The notes under the pieces were generated by a model, which saw only the letters and a list, made by a program, of their open reading frames with translations, was not told the origin of the DNA and did no database searches. 64,000 bases of DNA, from the NCBI RefSeq assembly GCF_000427335.1, contig NZ_ATMR01000139.1, forward strand, positions 27,491-91,490, read 5' to 3'. Positions 1 through 8,372 of the stretch are shown here, in pieces. This stretch comes from Winogradskyella psychrotolerans RS-3 (GTDB taxonomy: Bacteria > Bacteroidota > Bacteroidia > Flavobacteriales > Flavobacteriaceae). Made by a program: the position numbers and the translations under genes. How positions within the stretch are numbered: the stretch's first letter is position 1; each line of letters opens with the position of its first letter.

Positions 1-2
1 GA

Positions 3-569
3 ATCATCCTTATGGATGATGAAGACAGAGAAAATGAAGGAGATTTAATATTCTCTGCACATCACATGACAAATAAGCAAATGGCACTCATGATTAGAAA
101 ATGCAGTGGTATTGTCTGTCTTTGTTTACCGAATAAAAAAGCAGATGCATTAGAATTACCTTATATGGTCAAAGAAAACACGAGTAGTTATCAAACCCCT
201 TTTACAATTTCAATTGAAGCAAGTGAAGGTGTTACTACAGGGGTTTCTGCTAAAGATAGACTAACAACCATTAAAGCGGCTTGTAGAGAAAATGCGCGTA
301 GTACCGATTTAGCTAAACCGGGTCATATTTTTCCTTTAAGAGCGAAAAATAATGGTGTTTTTGAAAGAAAAGGACATACGGAAGGGAGCGTAGATTTAAT
401 GAAATTAGCAGGCTTAAAACCAGAAGCAGTACTGTGTGAATTAATGAACGATGATGGAACCATGGCAAAAATGGACACCATTTTAGACTTTGCAGATGAG
501 CATAATTTGATAGTACTTTCTATACAAGATATTATTCATTATCGTAAGTTTGTAAGAGACTACAAATAG
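3..569 (+). CDS. ribB: 3,4-dihydroxy-2-butanone-4-phosphate synthase, 5'-truncated by window edge
   Basis: RibB makes 3,4-dihydroxy-2-butanone 4-phosphate and formate from ribulose 5-phosphate, feeding the xylene half of riboflavin synthesis in the cytosol. The reading frame is open to the window edge and reads I-I-L before the first visible Met, and that Met sits inside the family's metal/substrate loop [11 protein letters not shown], so it is internal and the true start lies upstream. Further family motifs are [16 protein letters not shown], a GHTEGSVDL segment (usually GHTEAAVDL) and a closing [11 protein letters not shown] block. There is no GTP cyclohydrolase II domain after it, so this is a stand-alone RibB, not the RibBA fusion. 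It ends directly against the next ATG at 570, suggesting co-transcription with the Crp-like gene. A decayed copy of its 3' end recurs near 2.9-3.1 kb. Confidence 0.93.
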   Translation: MILMDDEDRENEGDLIFSAHHMTNKQMALMIRKCSGIVCLCLPNKKADALELPYMVKENTSSYQTPFTISIEASEGVTTGVSAKDRLTTIKAACRENARSTDLAKPGHIFPLRAKNNGVFERKGHTEGSVDLMKLAGLKPEAVLCELMNDDGTMAKMDTILDFADEHNLIVLSIQDIIHYRKFVRDYK

Positions 570-1144
570 ATGGCAGACAATATAGAACTCACTCATTTCA
601 TAAAAAAGACTATTAATATTGATGATGAAGATTTAAAAATCATATTATCTTATTTTAAAACAATTAAAAAAAGAAAAATGACATTTTGCTATCCCATGGA
701 AAGAATAGTCAGGTGAGTTATTTCGTGAAAAAAGGGTGTTTAAGGCTATTTTACATCAATGAGGAAGGAAAAGACGTCACACGTTATATTGCATTCGAAA
801 ATCAATTTGCAACAGAACTAGTTAGTTTCATCACCAATGAACCTGCACAAGAAACAATTCAGGTTATTGAAAACAGTGAACTTCTATACATAACTCACGA
901 TGATTTTAGACATCTCATGACAGTTGTTCCTAAATGGAAAGATTTTTATAGCATCTATTTAGAAAAAGCTTATGTCAATAATGCTAAGAGATTAATCTCT
1001 TTTACAACACTAGATGCCTCAGAAAGATACAAGCAATTATTCAAGATAAATCCAAACATTGTTAAGCGTTTACCAAACAAAATTGTAGCCTCTTATATCA
1101 ATATATCACATGAAACTTTAAGCAGAATCAAATCTAAAAATTAA
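570..1144 (+). pseudogene. Crp/Fnr-family transcriptional regulator, frameshifted
   Basis: The gene starts at the ATG that touches the ribB stop and reads MADNIELTHFIKKTINIDDE, a typical flavobacterial Crp/Fnr N-terminus. After about 36 codons it leaves frame in an A-rich tract (666-679) and would end at 711-713. Reading resumes one base back as KKNDILLSHGKNSQVSYFVK and runs to 1144. The second frame holds the cyclic-nucleotide-binding beta-roll (FVKKGCLRLFYINEEGK) and the C-terminal recognition segment (ASYINISHETLSRIK) of a winged helix. Restoring one missing base gives a normal protein of about 190 residues. The TTG at 686 is not a credible start because homology continues upstream of it. 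Either a sequencing error or a recent inactivation; the same junction recurs in decayed form near 3.1 kb. Confidence 0.8.
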
Positions 1145-1317
1145 GAAAACTTTAGATATTCTATTTCTATTTATTAGCAAATAACTGCTAATTTAGTTTT
1201 TGCTTTAGCTAAAATTAATTAAAACCTCCCTTATTATTTTAGTTGTAAAAAACGAAAAAGATTTATAGATAAAATTTAATCTACCAAAACCAATAATGTT
1301 GTAAAACTCGAAAATTT

Positions 1318-1914
1318 ATGAATAGAAAAAAATTTATACGCTTATTGGGGTTAGCGCCATTGGTATTTCCTGTTTCAAAATTATTTGCAAATAGTGACAA
1401 CGAAAACCACTATGAGAAATTTTATTTTAAAGATGATGGACTAATACCCAATAGTAAATTACCATTACTCCTTATTAAAGATGCTTTGCCAAAAAACGAA
1501 AAGAATCCTAGCCAATGGTTTTTACAAACTTTCAAATCCAATAATTGGACCAATTCATGGACAAACGGTATCTACCCTTTTCACCATTACCATAGTACCT
1601 CTCATGAAGTTTTGGGAATATATTCTGGTGAAGCGATCATTCATTTAGGAGGAGAGCAAGGTGAAAAAATTAAAGTTACCAAAGGAGATGTTATTATTAT
1701 ACCTGCTGGTGTTGGCCACAAAAAAATTGAAAGTTTAAATCTTGGTGTAGTAGGTGCGTATCCTGATGGTCGTGACTGGGATCTAATGCGAGGCGCTAAA
1801 GGAGAGCGTCCTACTGCAGATAATAATATATTGTCACTACCAATACCAAATGAAGATCCACTTTTAGGTAAGCGTGGTCGATTACTCAAAATTTGGTTTA
1901 AACCAAAGAGTTAA
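1318..1914 (+). CDS. Cupin-domain protein with N-terminal export or anchor segment
   Basis: A 198-residue single-domain cupin. The metal-binding first motif is visible as HHYHSTSHE (residues about 89-97) followed by GIYSGEA, and the second as GDVIIIPAGVGH (about 123-134), so the usual three His plus Glu can be assigned. The N-terminus MNRKKFIRLLGLAPLVFPVS resembles a Tat-like or hydrophobic leader but has no twin arginine, so export is likely and the route uncertain. The substrate cannot be read from sequence. It lies 170 bp after the Crp-like gene and before an ABM-fold gene, in the same direction, and the three small genes that follow probably form a loose transcription unit with it. It could be a dioxygenase-like enzyme or a non-catalytic sugar or small-molecule binder. 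Confidence 0.75.
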   Translation: MNRKKFIRLLGLAPLVFPVSKLFANSDNENHYEKFYFKDDGLIPNSKLPLLLIKDALPKNEKNPSQWFLQTFKSNNWTNSWTNGIYPFHHYHSTSHEVLGIYSGEAIIHLGGEQGEKIKVTKGDVIIIPAGVGHKKIESLNLGVVGAYPDGRDWDLMRGAKGERPTADNNILSLPIPNEDPLLGKRGRLLKIWFKPKS

Positions 1915-2049
1915 AGGTTAGCTTTAATGCCGAAAAAAACAGCTGTGTTTAAAACGGAAACTGTTTAAACTCAATTAAAAGTTCATATTGATGGTATGAA
2001 CTCAAAAAATAAAGTAAATCAAAAAAAATAAATTAAAATAGTATTTATT

Positions 2050-2340
2050 ATGAGCAAATTAAAAATTATAGCTACAATTATTGTAAAACCCGAATTTAAG
2101 GAAGATGTCTTAAATATGTTGCAAACCGTAACTGATGCCACACGGAAAGAGGAAGGTAATATCTCGTATGTATTACATGAAGATATTAATAATAGCGCAA
2201 AGGTCATCATTCTAGAAGAATGGAAATCTCAGGAAGCGATTGACTTTCATAATCAAACAGCGCATTTTTTAACATTAAAGACCGAACTTGGAAAAAAGGC
2301 CGATAGTTTAACAATAGATATAATAAGAGCGTCTTATTAA
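2050..2340 (+). CDS. Antibiotic-biosynthesis-monooxygenase (ABM/YgiN-like) domain protein
   Basis: A 96-residue dimeric alpha-beta barrel protein. The layout KIIATIIVKPEFKEDVLNML, then GNISYVLHEDINN, then VIILEEWKSQEAIDFHNQTAHF is the classic ABM pattern, including the EEW segment and the His-rich helix. Members of this family include quinol monooxygenases such as YgiN, heme-degrading enzymes and polyketide monooxygenases; which applies here is not visible, and the short length with no leader favours a cytosolic YgiN-like protein. It sits 26 bp before the exported PPC protein. An alternative is a binding protein without catalytic activity, since key residues differ among family members. Confidence 0.78.
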   Translation: MSKLKIIATIIVKPEFKEDVLNMLQTVTDATRKEEGNISYVLHEDINNSAKVIILEEWKSQEAIDFHNQTAHFLTLKTELGKKADSLTIDIIRASY

Positions 2341-2366
2341 TGTTATAACTTAAAATAGTATACAAA

Positions 2367-2861
2367 ATGAAAAAGTCAATTTTAATAGTACTGTGTATCG
2401 CAGTATCTTTTTTAGCAAACGCACAATCAAATTCTGAACTGTACACTTACAAACAGATTGGTAACAAGTATGTTGTAAGTATTCAAAATCATGCTGAGAT
2501 TACAAAAGCAATCACGGCATTTGTGAAAGAGCAGGATATAAAAGCAGGAACAATTGTAGGTCTTGGGGCTGTCAATGAAGCTACCTTACGATTTTTTGAT
2601 CCAGCTACTAAAGAATTTGTAGATAAAACGTTTTCCGAACAAATGGAAATCACCAACTTAACAGGTAATATCTCTCAACAAAATGATAAGCACTACATAC
2701 ACATGCATGTAACTCTTGGACGTAACGATTACACGGCTTTAGCGGGACACTTGCTTACAGCCAAAATTAATGGTGCTGCAGAATTTGTTATAGAAAGTTT
2801 TGATGGAACCTTAAATCGCTATTATGATGAGGACACGGGTCTAAACTTGTATGATTTTTAG
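2367..2861 (+). CDS. Exported PPC-domain (DUF296) protein
   Basis: A 164-residue protein with a clear Sec signal peptide (MKKSILIVLCIAVSFLANAQ, cleavage after ANA-Q) followed by one PPC domain (plants and prokaryotes conserved, DUF296). The domain signatures HYIHMHVTLG and AGHLLTAKINGAAEFVIE (usually GGHL) are present, as is VGLGAVNEATLRFFD. In plants the PPC domain is joined to AT-hooks and is nuclear; stand-alone bacterial versions are trimeric and of unknown function. The signal peptide makes a DNA-binding role implausible here and suggests a periplasmic ligand-binding or enzymatic role. It follows the ABM gene by 26 bp and precedes the decayed ribB-crp copy. Confidence 0.8.
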   Translation: MKKSILIVLCIAVSFLANAQSNSELYTYKQIGNKYVVSIQNHAEITKAITAFVKEQDIKAGTIVGLGAVNEATLRFFDPATKEFVDKTFSEQMEITNLTGNISQQNDKHYIHMHVTLGRNDYTALAGHLLTAKINGAAEFVIESFDGTLNRYYDEDTGLNLYDF

Positions 2862-2894
2862 AAGCATAGAAGAGTAAACAAGTAATAAACATAG

Positions 2895-3145
2895 TTAAAT
2901 TGCGACCTTCATAGCCTTTAAAAATGGGCAACTTCAATTAAAGTGTCATCTAAATGCAGAAATGAATGACCACGGAACATTGACGAATAACCATACTATT
3001 ATGGAATTTTCAAAAGAACACGATTTGATCGTTTATCAATTAAATGATAAACAAACCAGAACTTGCTAATGGCATTAAAATGGTATTACACTATAAAATA
3101 ATGACTTAAAGATTATTCTGTCTTATTTTAAACAAACATCTAAAA
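2895..3145 (+). pseudogene. Decayed second copy of the ribB 3' end plus crp 5' end
   Basis: No intact gene is here. Codons from 2950 read LNAEMNDHGTLTNNHTIMEF and continue SKEHDLIVYQLND. The ribB in this window reads [20 protein letters not shown] then [12 protein letters not shown] at the corresponding place, so MND-GT, TI--F and EH-LIV align in register. About 50 bp further, NDLKIILSYFK (3099-3131) matches DEDLKIILSYFK of the Crp-like N-terminus. The order and approximate spacing are those of the intact ribB-crp junction at 0.4-0.67 kb. Stops and indels interrupt both parts. The relation is direct sequence comparison within the window; that it arose by tandem duplication or recombination is inference. 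Confidence 0.75.
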
Positions 3146-3154
3146 ATAAAAAAC

Positions 3155-3898
3155 ATGAAATACGCAGTATTACTCCCATTATTCTTATTACAAATAATTG
3201 TTCATGCACAATCGACTAATACCCTTGACAGCTCTGAAAAAGTGGACGACAAGTTGTTGCTAACCATCTTTCTTAAACATGATCAAAGTATGACTTTGAA
3301 TGAGGTTGAAAAGATAAGAACGGATCAAGGGTTTTACGAAAACCTCCCTCCAGAAGGTGTGTCTGTAGTGAATTGGTTTGTGGTTATGGGACTTGGTCAA
3401 GTGGTGGTGTTAGAACTTCCTGCTTCAAAATTATCTGCTGTAAATTTAGCAATTGAGAGAACCGCATGGAAGGCTTTTACAACAGAAATGTATGCAACTT
3501 ACAATTTGTATCCTATCATAGAACACAAATTGAAAAATAAGTCAAAAGTAACGCTAGATGCAAAACCCAGTTCTGAAAAAGAGGATGACAAATTGTTATT
3601 AACCGTCGTTCTTAAACATGATCAAAGTATGACCTTAAGTGAGATTGAAACGATAAGAACAGATCAAGGCTTTTATGAAAATCTCCCTCCAGAAGGTACT
3701 TCTGTAGTGAATTGGTTTGTGGTTATGGGACTTGGTCAAGTGGTGGTGTTAGAACTTCCTGCCTCTAAATTATCCGCCGTGAATTTAGCAATTGAAAGAA
3801 CGGCATGGAAAGCTTTTACAACAGAAATTTATCCAACGTACAACCTATACCCTATCATAGAAAATAAATTAAAGAATAAGTCAAAGGTAGAGTTCTAG
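3155..3898 (+). CDS. Exported protein made of two near-identical ~110-residue domains
   Basis: The 247-residue product has a signal peptide (MKYAVLLPLFLLQIIVHAQS) and then the same domain twice, offset by 113 codons (339 nt). Each unit runs from DDKLLLT through FLKHDQSMTL or VLKHDQSMTL, RTDQGFYENLPPEG, VVNWFVVMGLGQVVVLELPA and AFTTE to LYPIIE. Size and alternating strand/helix pattern suggest a dimeric alpha-beta barrel (YciI/Dabb-like), so two tandem domains would make an internal pseudo-dimer; this fold call is inference. At DNA level 62 nt in the middle (3362-3423 and 3701-3762) appear identical while the flanks differ at silent sites. Function unknown. It precedes the aminotransferase gene by 68 bp. 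Confidence 0.7.
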   Translation: MKYAVLLPLFLLQIIVHAQSTNTLDSSEKVDDKLLLTIFLKHDQSMTLNEVEKIRTDQGFYENLPPEGVSVVNWFVVMGLGQVVVLELPASKLSAVNLAIERTAWKAFTTEMYATYNLYPIIEHKLKNKSKVTLDAKPSSEKEDDKLLLTVVLKHDQSMTLSEIETIRTDQGFYENLPPEGTSVVNWFVVMGLGQVVVLELPASKLSAVNLAIERTAWKAFTTEIYPTYNLYPIIENKLKNKSKVEF

Positions 3899-3966
3899 AA
3901 TTTTAGTGACCATAATATAGTCGAAAAAATTAATAAAACCGTTAGCAATACGATAACACGCAAGAG

Positions 3967-5127
3967 ATGAAATCGAGAAAGTTATTAATGATCCCTGGTC
4001 CAATAGAATTTGAAAGTGAAGTGATGCAATGTATGGCAATACCAACACCTAGCCATGTGTCGCCAGATTTTATAGACTGCTTTGCCAATAGTTTAAAACT
4101 AATGAAAGACGTTTGGCAATGCCCTTCTGGTCAACCATTCATAATAGCAGGAACAGGTACACTTGCTATGGACGTGGCTGCTGCAAACCTAATAGAAAGC
4201 GGTGATAAAGCCCTTGTAATAGCTACAGGCTACTTTGGCTTACGTTATGCCGAAATCTTAAAAAGATATGGAGCTCAAGTAGATATCCTTGAAGCTGAAG
4301 TCGGTGACATTGTACCCTTAGAACTTATAGAAGAACAACTAAAATCTAAAAGATATAAATTGTTAACGTTTACTCACGTTGACACATCAACTGCCGTTTT
4401 AAATGACGCTAAACGTATTGGTGCCTTGGGTAAAAAGTACAACGTATTAACCATTCTAGACGGTGTTTGTTCTGTTGCGGGTGAAGAAATTAAGCAAGAA
4501 GATTGGGGAATTGATGTGGTACTTACAGCGTCCCAAAAAGCAATAGGCGTTCCTCCAGGACTCGCGCTTTTAGTGGCTTCTAAAAATGCAATGCAAGTAT
4601 TTGATCAACGAACAAGTCCTGTTGCTAATTACTATGGAGATTGGGCCAATTGGTTACCAATAATGAAAGCTTATGAAAATAAACAAGCCTCTTATTTTGG
4701 AACGCCTCCAGTGAATCTTGTAATAGCTTTAGAAAAAAGTTTACAACTCATTTTAAAGGAAGGTTTAGACCATCGTTTCGACCGACACAAAAGAGCGGGG
4801 AAAGCCATGCGAGCTGCAATCAAGGCCTTAGGCTTAGACTTATTATCAAAAAACGAACACGTTTCTGCAAACACGTTATCAGCTCCATTATATCCCAGCC
4901 AAATAGATACTAGCGCTTTTTTAAAGTCAGTAAACCAAGAAGGAGTTATACTTGCTGGTGGTCTTTTACCGCAATTAAAAAATAATTACTTTAGAATTGG
5001 ACACATGGGATCGGTAAACAAAAATGATTTACTAGCAACGGTTGGAGCCATTGAATCAGCGTTGATGAACAATGGCTATTCACACGAATTAGGATTGGGG
5101 ACAACTCAAATATTGAAGCACTTCTAA
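3967..5127 (+). CDS. Class V aminotransferase, alanine-glyoxylate / serine-pyruvate type
   Basis: A 386-residue PLP enzyme of the AGXT/serine-glyoxylate aminotransferase group. It starts with the family signature LMIPGPIEFESEVM, has the AGTGTLAMDVAAANL phosphate-binding region, the VLTILDGVCSVAGEE segment with the Asp that contacts the PLP pyridine nitrogen, and the Schiff-base lysine in TASQKAIGVPPG (about K191). The C-terminus (LPQLKNNYFRIGHMGSVNKND) is the typical closing domain. The likely reaction is transamination between an amino acid such as alanine or serine and glyoxylate or pyruvate; the exact pair cannot be read. It is 8 bp from the ABC gene and probably co-transcribed with it. 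Confidence 0.88.
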   Translation: MKSRKLLMIPGPIEFESEVMQCMAIPTPSHVSPDFIDCFANSLKLMKDVWQCPSGQPFIIAGTGTLAMDVAAANLIESGDKALVIATGYFGLRYAEILKRYGAQVDILEAEVGDIVPLELIEEQLKSKRYKLLTFTHVDTSTAVLNDAKRIGALGKKYNVLTILDGVCSVAGEEIKQEDWGIDVVLTASQKAIGVPPGLALLVASKNAMQVFDQRTSPVANYYGDWANWLPIMKAYENKQASYFGTPPVNLVIALEKSLQLILKEGLDHRFDRHKRAGKAMRAAIKALGLDLLSKNEHVSANTLSAPLYPSQIDTSAFLKSVNQEGVILAGGLLPQLKNNYFRIGHMGSVNKNDLLATVGAIESALMNNGYSHELGLGTTQILKHF

Positions 5128-5135
5128 CTAGAACA

Positions 5136-6371
5136 ATGACACCATCACATCAGCATTACGCCGTTGAAGACACTGCACGTTCACCACAAGAGCAATGGCT
5201 ACCGCAGTTACTTAGTGGTTCTTATAAATTACCAGGATTAGAAGGCAAAAAAGGGGTGATATTTTCAAATACCACCTTAGAAAAATATATCCAAGAAGAA
5301 GAAAGACACGATAATTTTAAGCTCACATCGGGACTAAACAGAAGCCTTAGAACATTATCTTCTGGTGAGCAAAAAAAAGCATTGCTGTCTTATTTGTTGC
5401 AGCAAAACCCAGATTTTATAGTCTTAAATAACCCTTATGAAACCTTAGACAAAGGGTCTGTTGTGTTATTAAAACAGCAATTAATAGCCTTGTCTAAAGA
5501 CAGGCCCATCGTCTTAATTTTTAACAGACAAGATGATCTCTTACCCATAATCACCCATGCGATTACTTTTGAAAAAGCGGAGCTTAAAGTGGTGGTGCCA
5601 ATCGAAGACTATGCTTTTAGAAAAAAAGAGTTTGTTTTTGATAAAGACATTCCATCTGCAATAACAACCTACAACAATATTCCAGAAGTGCTCATAGAAC
5701 TTAAGAATGTAAATGTGAATTATGAGGATCGTTCCATTCTAAAAGATATCAACTGGACCATTAAGAAAAAGGAATTCTGGCATTTAATTGGTCCTAATGG
5801 CTCTGGTAAAACAACCTTACTATCCATGATTTATGGGAATAATAGCAAAGCCTATGGTCAAGAGGTATGTCTCTTTGGCAAGAAAAAAGGTTCTGGTGAA
5901 AGTGTTTGGGATATCAAACAGAAAATCGGCTATATTAGTCCTGCGATGCTAGAATTATTTAAACGAAGCTACACGGTAGAGCACATGGTTATTTCGGGCT
6001 TTTATGATAGTATTGGCTTATATCAAACCCCATCAACCGCACAAATACTTGCCGCTGCGCAGTGGATGGACGTCCTAAATCTAAGCCAAGAAAGGAACAC
6101 CTCGTTTCTCAAATTATCGCCAGCTGTTCAACGCTTAATATTAATTGCAAGAGCGATGATTAAGCATCCACCTTTATTGATTTTAGATGAACCCTTAATT
6201 AATGTAGATGATGAAGGTAGAGCGCTGATTTCTGCGTTAATAAACAAAATCGCCAAAGAAAGTGAGACCAGTATTTTGTTTGTGGCGCATCGTGATGAGG
6301 CTAATATCCACCCTAATTTCATCTATGAGCTTCACCCCTCGCCTGATGGTTCGGTTGGTGTACAGAAATAA
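5136..6371 (+). CDS. ModF-like double ABC ATPase with a degenerate first half
   Basis: A 411-residue soluble ABC protein. The first half (about 1-150) has a signature-like TLSSGEQKKALL and a Walker B-like DFIVLNNPYETLD, but no Walker A, so it cannot be a normal ATP site. The second half (about 185-405) has Walker A GPNGSGKTT (about 219-227), an altered signature LSPAVQRLILIARA instead of LSGGQ, and Walker B LLILDEPLINVDD. Similar two-half proteins are annotated as ModF-like molybdate ATPases in Bacteroidota; there is no permease nearby, so transport is unproven and a translation-factor or regulatory role is possible. It follows the aminotransferase by 8 bp. Confidence 0.72.
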   Translation: MTPSHQHYAVEDTARSPQEQWLPQLLSGSYKLPGLEGKKGVIFSNTTLEKYIQEEERHDNFKLTSGLNRSLRTLSSGEQKKALLSYLLQQNPDFIVLNNPYETLDKGSVVLLKQQLIALSKDRPIVLIFNRQDDLLPIITHAITFEKAELKVVVPIEDYAFRKKEFVFDKDIPSAITTYNNIPEVLIELKNVNVNYEDRSILKDINWTIKKKEFWHLIGPNGSGKTTLLSMIYGNNSKAYGQEVCLFGKKKGSGESVWDIKQKIGYISPAMLELFKRSYTVEHMVISGFYDSIGLYQTPSTAQILAAAQWMDVLNLSQERNTSFLKLSPAVQRLILIARAMIKHPPLLILDEPLINVDDEGRALISALINKIAKESETSILFVAHRDEANIHPNFIYELHPSPDGSVGVQK

Positions 6372-6526
6372 TAGATAACGTTTTTAGATGTGCCTTTCTG
6401 ATAGATCATAACATGGCAAAAGCATCACTTTAAACAGTTCAATCTACGTGAAATCAATCCCTATCATCAAATAAAGTTTTGGCTCATGTTCATTTTTGGT
6501 GTAAACTTACATCAAAGACGAAAAGT

Positions 6527-6766
6527 ATGGGAAGACCAAGTATTTCATTTACAGAACCAAACGATGACTGGTTAAAAGACCAAGTGGATCATAAAGAGTA
6601 CGCTAGCAAAAGTGAACTCGTTAATGACTTAATTAGACAAGCTAGAAAACAACAAGTTCAAGTTGACAGGATAAAAACCAAGCTTGATAAAGCTGAGAAG
6701 AGCGGATTTACAAACGATACCAAACATGACATTTTAAAACAGTCAAAGTCCTTACTTAATGGTTAA
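6527..6766 (+). CDS. parD: ParD-family antitoxin, without an intact toxin
   Basis: A 79-residue ribbon-helix-helix antitoxin. I chose the ATG at 6527 because it gives the family's standard start MGRPSISFTEPNDDWLKDQV; 16 extra residues upstream have no family resemblance. The block EYASKSELVNDLIRQARKQQ is the RHH helix pair and the charged C-terminal tail would wrap the toxin. In the family, ParD binds its own promoter and neutralises the ParE toxin. Its last codons overlap a parE start by 8 bp, as in complete operons, but that parE is cut off after about 14 recognisable codons. Confidence 0.85.
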   Translation: MGRPSISFTEPNDDWLKDQVDHKEYASKSELVNDLIRQARKQQVQVDRIKTKLDKAEKSGFTNDTKHDILKQSKSLLNG

Positions 6767-6854
6767 TTATAAATTAAGTCATCTAGCTAAAGATGATTTA
6801 ATTATTCACCAACTCAAACTGCGTATCAATAGCGACACCATAATTGGCTTCTAA
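6759..6854 (+). pseudogene. parE toxin stub, truncated
   Basis: An ATG overlapping the parD stop opens MVNYKLSHLAKDDLI, the characteristic ParE beginning (toxins of this family start with YKLS...AKEDL). Homology ends at about 6800, exactly where the stop codon of the convergent gene lies, and the frame then runs into unrelated sequence and stops at 6852-6854. The remaining toxin body of about 80 residues is missing, so no active toxin can be made. The junction marks a deletion or insertion endpoint. Confidence 0.7.
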
Positions 6855-7981
6855 TTCCTTAATACTCTTTTTATAATAGTCTGTTGGAGGTGGTAAATTA
6901 AAGGTACCCCAAAATTGCGCGTTATAGTTTACCTTTACGTCTTCCATCTTCGTGCGATGCACGTACGTGTTTCCGACATCTATTTTCTTCTTATCCGTTT
7001 CTATTCCTAAAACAATGACCTCATTTCGTTTAGATAATTTTATTTGTTTGTTTGTAGTTTGTAGAATTTTCTGATGCTCTTCTGTCAAATCTATAAACCG
7101 TTTTGTGTAATGATTGTGATAACTTAAATAAAGTTTCCCCTCAGTATTTTTCTTGTAGATATAAACCACATTAGAGGCTTTATTTCTGGTTTTGTACACT
7201 TTATAACTATCTATACCAATATAGAGAACAGGATCTAAATAATTTTTCCGTTTTTGAACCTGATTTACACCTTGAATAATAACAATATCTTCTCCATCGT
7301 AAGACGTATCACCAATCTTTGTCCATTTGTAATCCTTAATAGAAATGCCGCGACGTAAAGGATCTATTTTAGCCATAAAATTCACAGGGTAAATTCTCCC
7401 AATATTAGCATCTTTATAAGTTCTATAATCTGCAGATTTCCGACCTTCTAAAATTCCAATTCTACGTATATCTATACCACCTCTTGGACCTACATCTTTA
7501 ATTTTTAGATAATGTTCAACAAAAAATTTAGCTATATCATCTTCTACAGCGAAAAACCGATTCAGAATTTTTAATTCATGTACAGAACTCACCGTATTCT
7601 TTTTTAAGTTTTTAAAAGCGAACTTTACATATTGTTGTGGGTTCATAATATTAACTTCATCAAGCGATACGATATCTTCTTTTAAGATGATGACTTTTTC
7701 CTTTAACTCTAGAAATTCTTTAACGACTATTTTAGAGGTTAAATAGCCAATGCTAGACACCTCCAAAGTATCTAATTCATTCTTCTTTGATAATTCTAAA
7801 TAAAAATGACCATCCTCATTAGTTGAAGTTCCAATATATTTTGAAGTAATGCTAACAGCAGCATAAGGAATGCTTAATTCAGCTTCGTCTAAAACAATAC
7901 CTTCAACTTTGAGCGTTTTGTTTTGTGATTGAACTGAAAAGCTTAATAAAATAAAATAATAAATAATCGAAATGAATGCAT
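6798..7981 (-). pseudogene. Exported carboxypeptidase-like regulatory-domain protein, frameshifted in the signal peptide
   Basis: The long frame begins well before the first in-frame Met at 7766: upstream codons read QNKTLKVEGIVLDEAELSIP and continue YAAVSITSKYIGTSTNEDGH, a complete CarboxypepD_reg-like beta-sandwich that ends at VSSIGYLTSKIVV. The only ATG that fits a signal peptide (7981) reads MHSFRLFIILFY and stops one frame away at 7943-7945; one more T in the T-rich tract gives a normal leader ending in SVQSQN. The rest (about 270 residues) is an uncharacterised domain seen in exported Bacteroidota proteins. Probably a periplasmic or surface protein, function unknown. The 3' end marks the break in parE. 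Confidence 0.65.
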
Positions 7982-8372
7982 ATATAGAATTTTATATTTT
8001 TGAAAATATCACAATTTAACATAAATATTTCACCTTATCGAATGATAGTTCAATGAATTACCTAATCAAATCGAGTTGAATTGAATATATGCTCATGTGC
8101 TATGCATCAAACCTTATGCAGTGTTCAGGTCTACTTGGATTTTATACAATAAATTCAGTCCGTCAACCAAACTTCTAAGACTTATATAAAAAATAATATC
8201 CCTTTATATTATTTTTTGTGTTGTTGGAAGTTCATTAAAATGTAACCAAAACAAATTAAAAATTAATTAATTTTATAGAGGACATTTCTTTACACTTTGA
8301 AACAAGCAAATCCTTACCAAATCAGCCATTTCAAATTAGTATCTTTGTGAAGTACCAAACCCATTACACCTT
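7982..8372. other. Intergenic region, no gene seen
   Basis: About 390 bp between the divergent exported-protein gene and lplA. I find no credible coding frame or RNA gene. It must carry the promoters of both flanking genes. One short imperfect inverted repeat is visible: AAAAATAATAT and ATATTATTTTT (8189-8217). Confidence 0.6.
8340..8347 (+). promoter_or_regulatory. Predicted -7 box upstream of lplA
   Basis: TATCTTTG matches the Bacteroidota -7 consensus TAnnTTTG and lies 25 bp before the lplA ATG, a normal leader length. No clear TTTG -33 element is found at the usual distance. Confidence 0.5.

Noticed and set aside
12..14. ATG at 12 as the real start of ribB
   Set aside because: It falls inside the conserved [11 protein letters not shown] loop and the frame continues to the window edge, so the gene is cut by the window and not started here.
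666..679. Programmed -1 frameshift in the Crp gene
   Set aside because: The A-rich tract is not arranged as an X XXY YYZ slippery site in the starting frame, and similar single-base breaks hit unrelated genes across the window.
686..1144. TTG at 686 as the start of a short Crp-like protein
   Set aside because: Homology continues upstream of it (KKND) and a normal N-terminus is found one frame away starting at 570.
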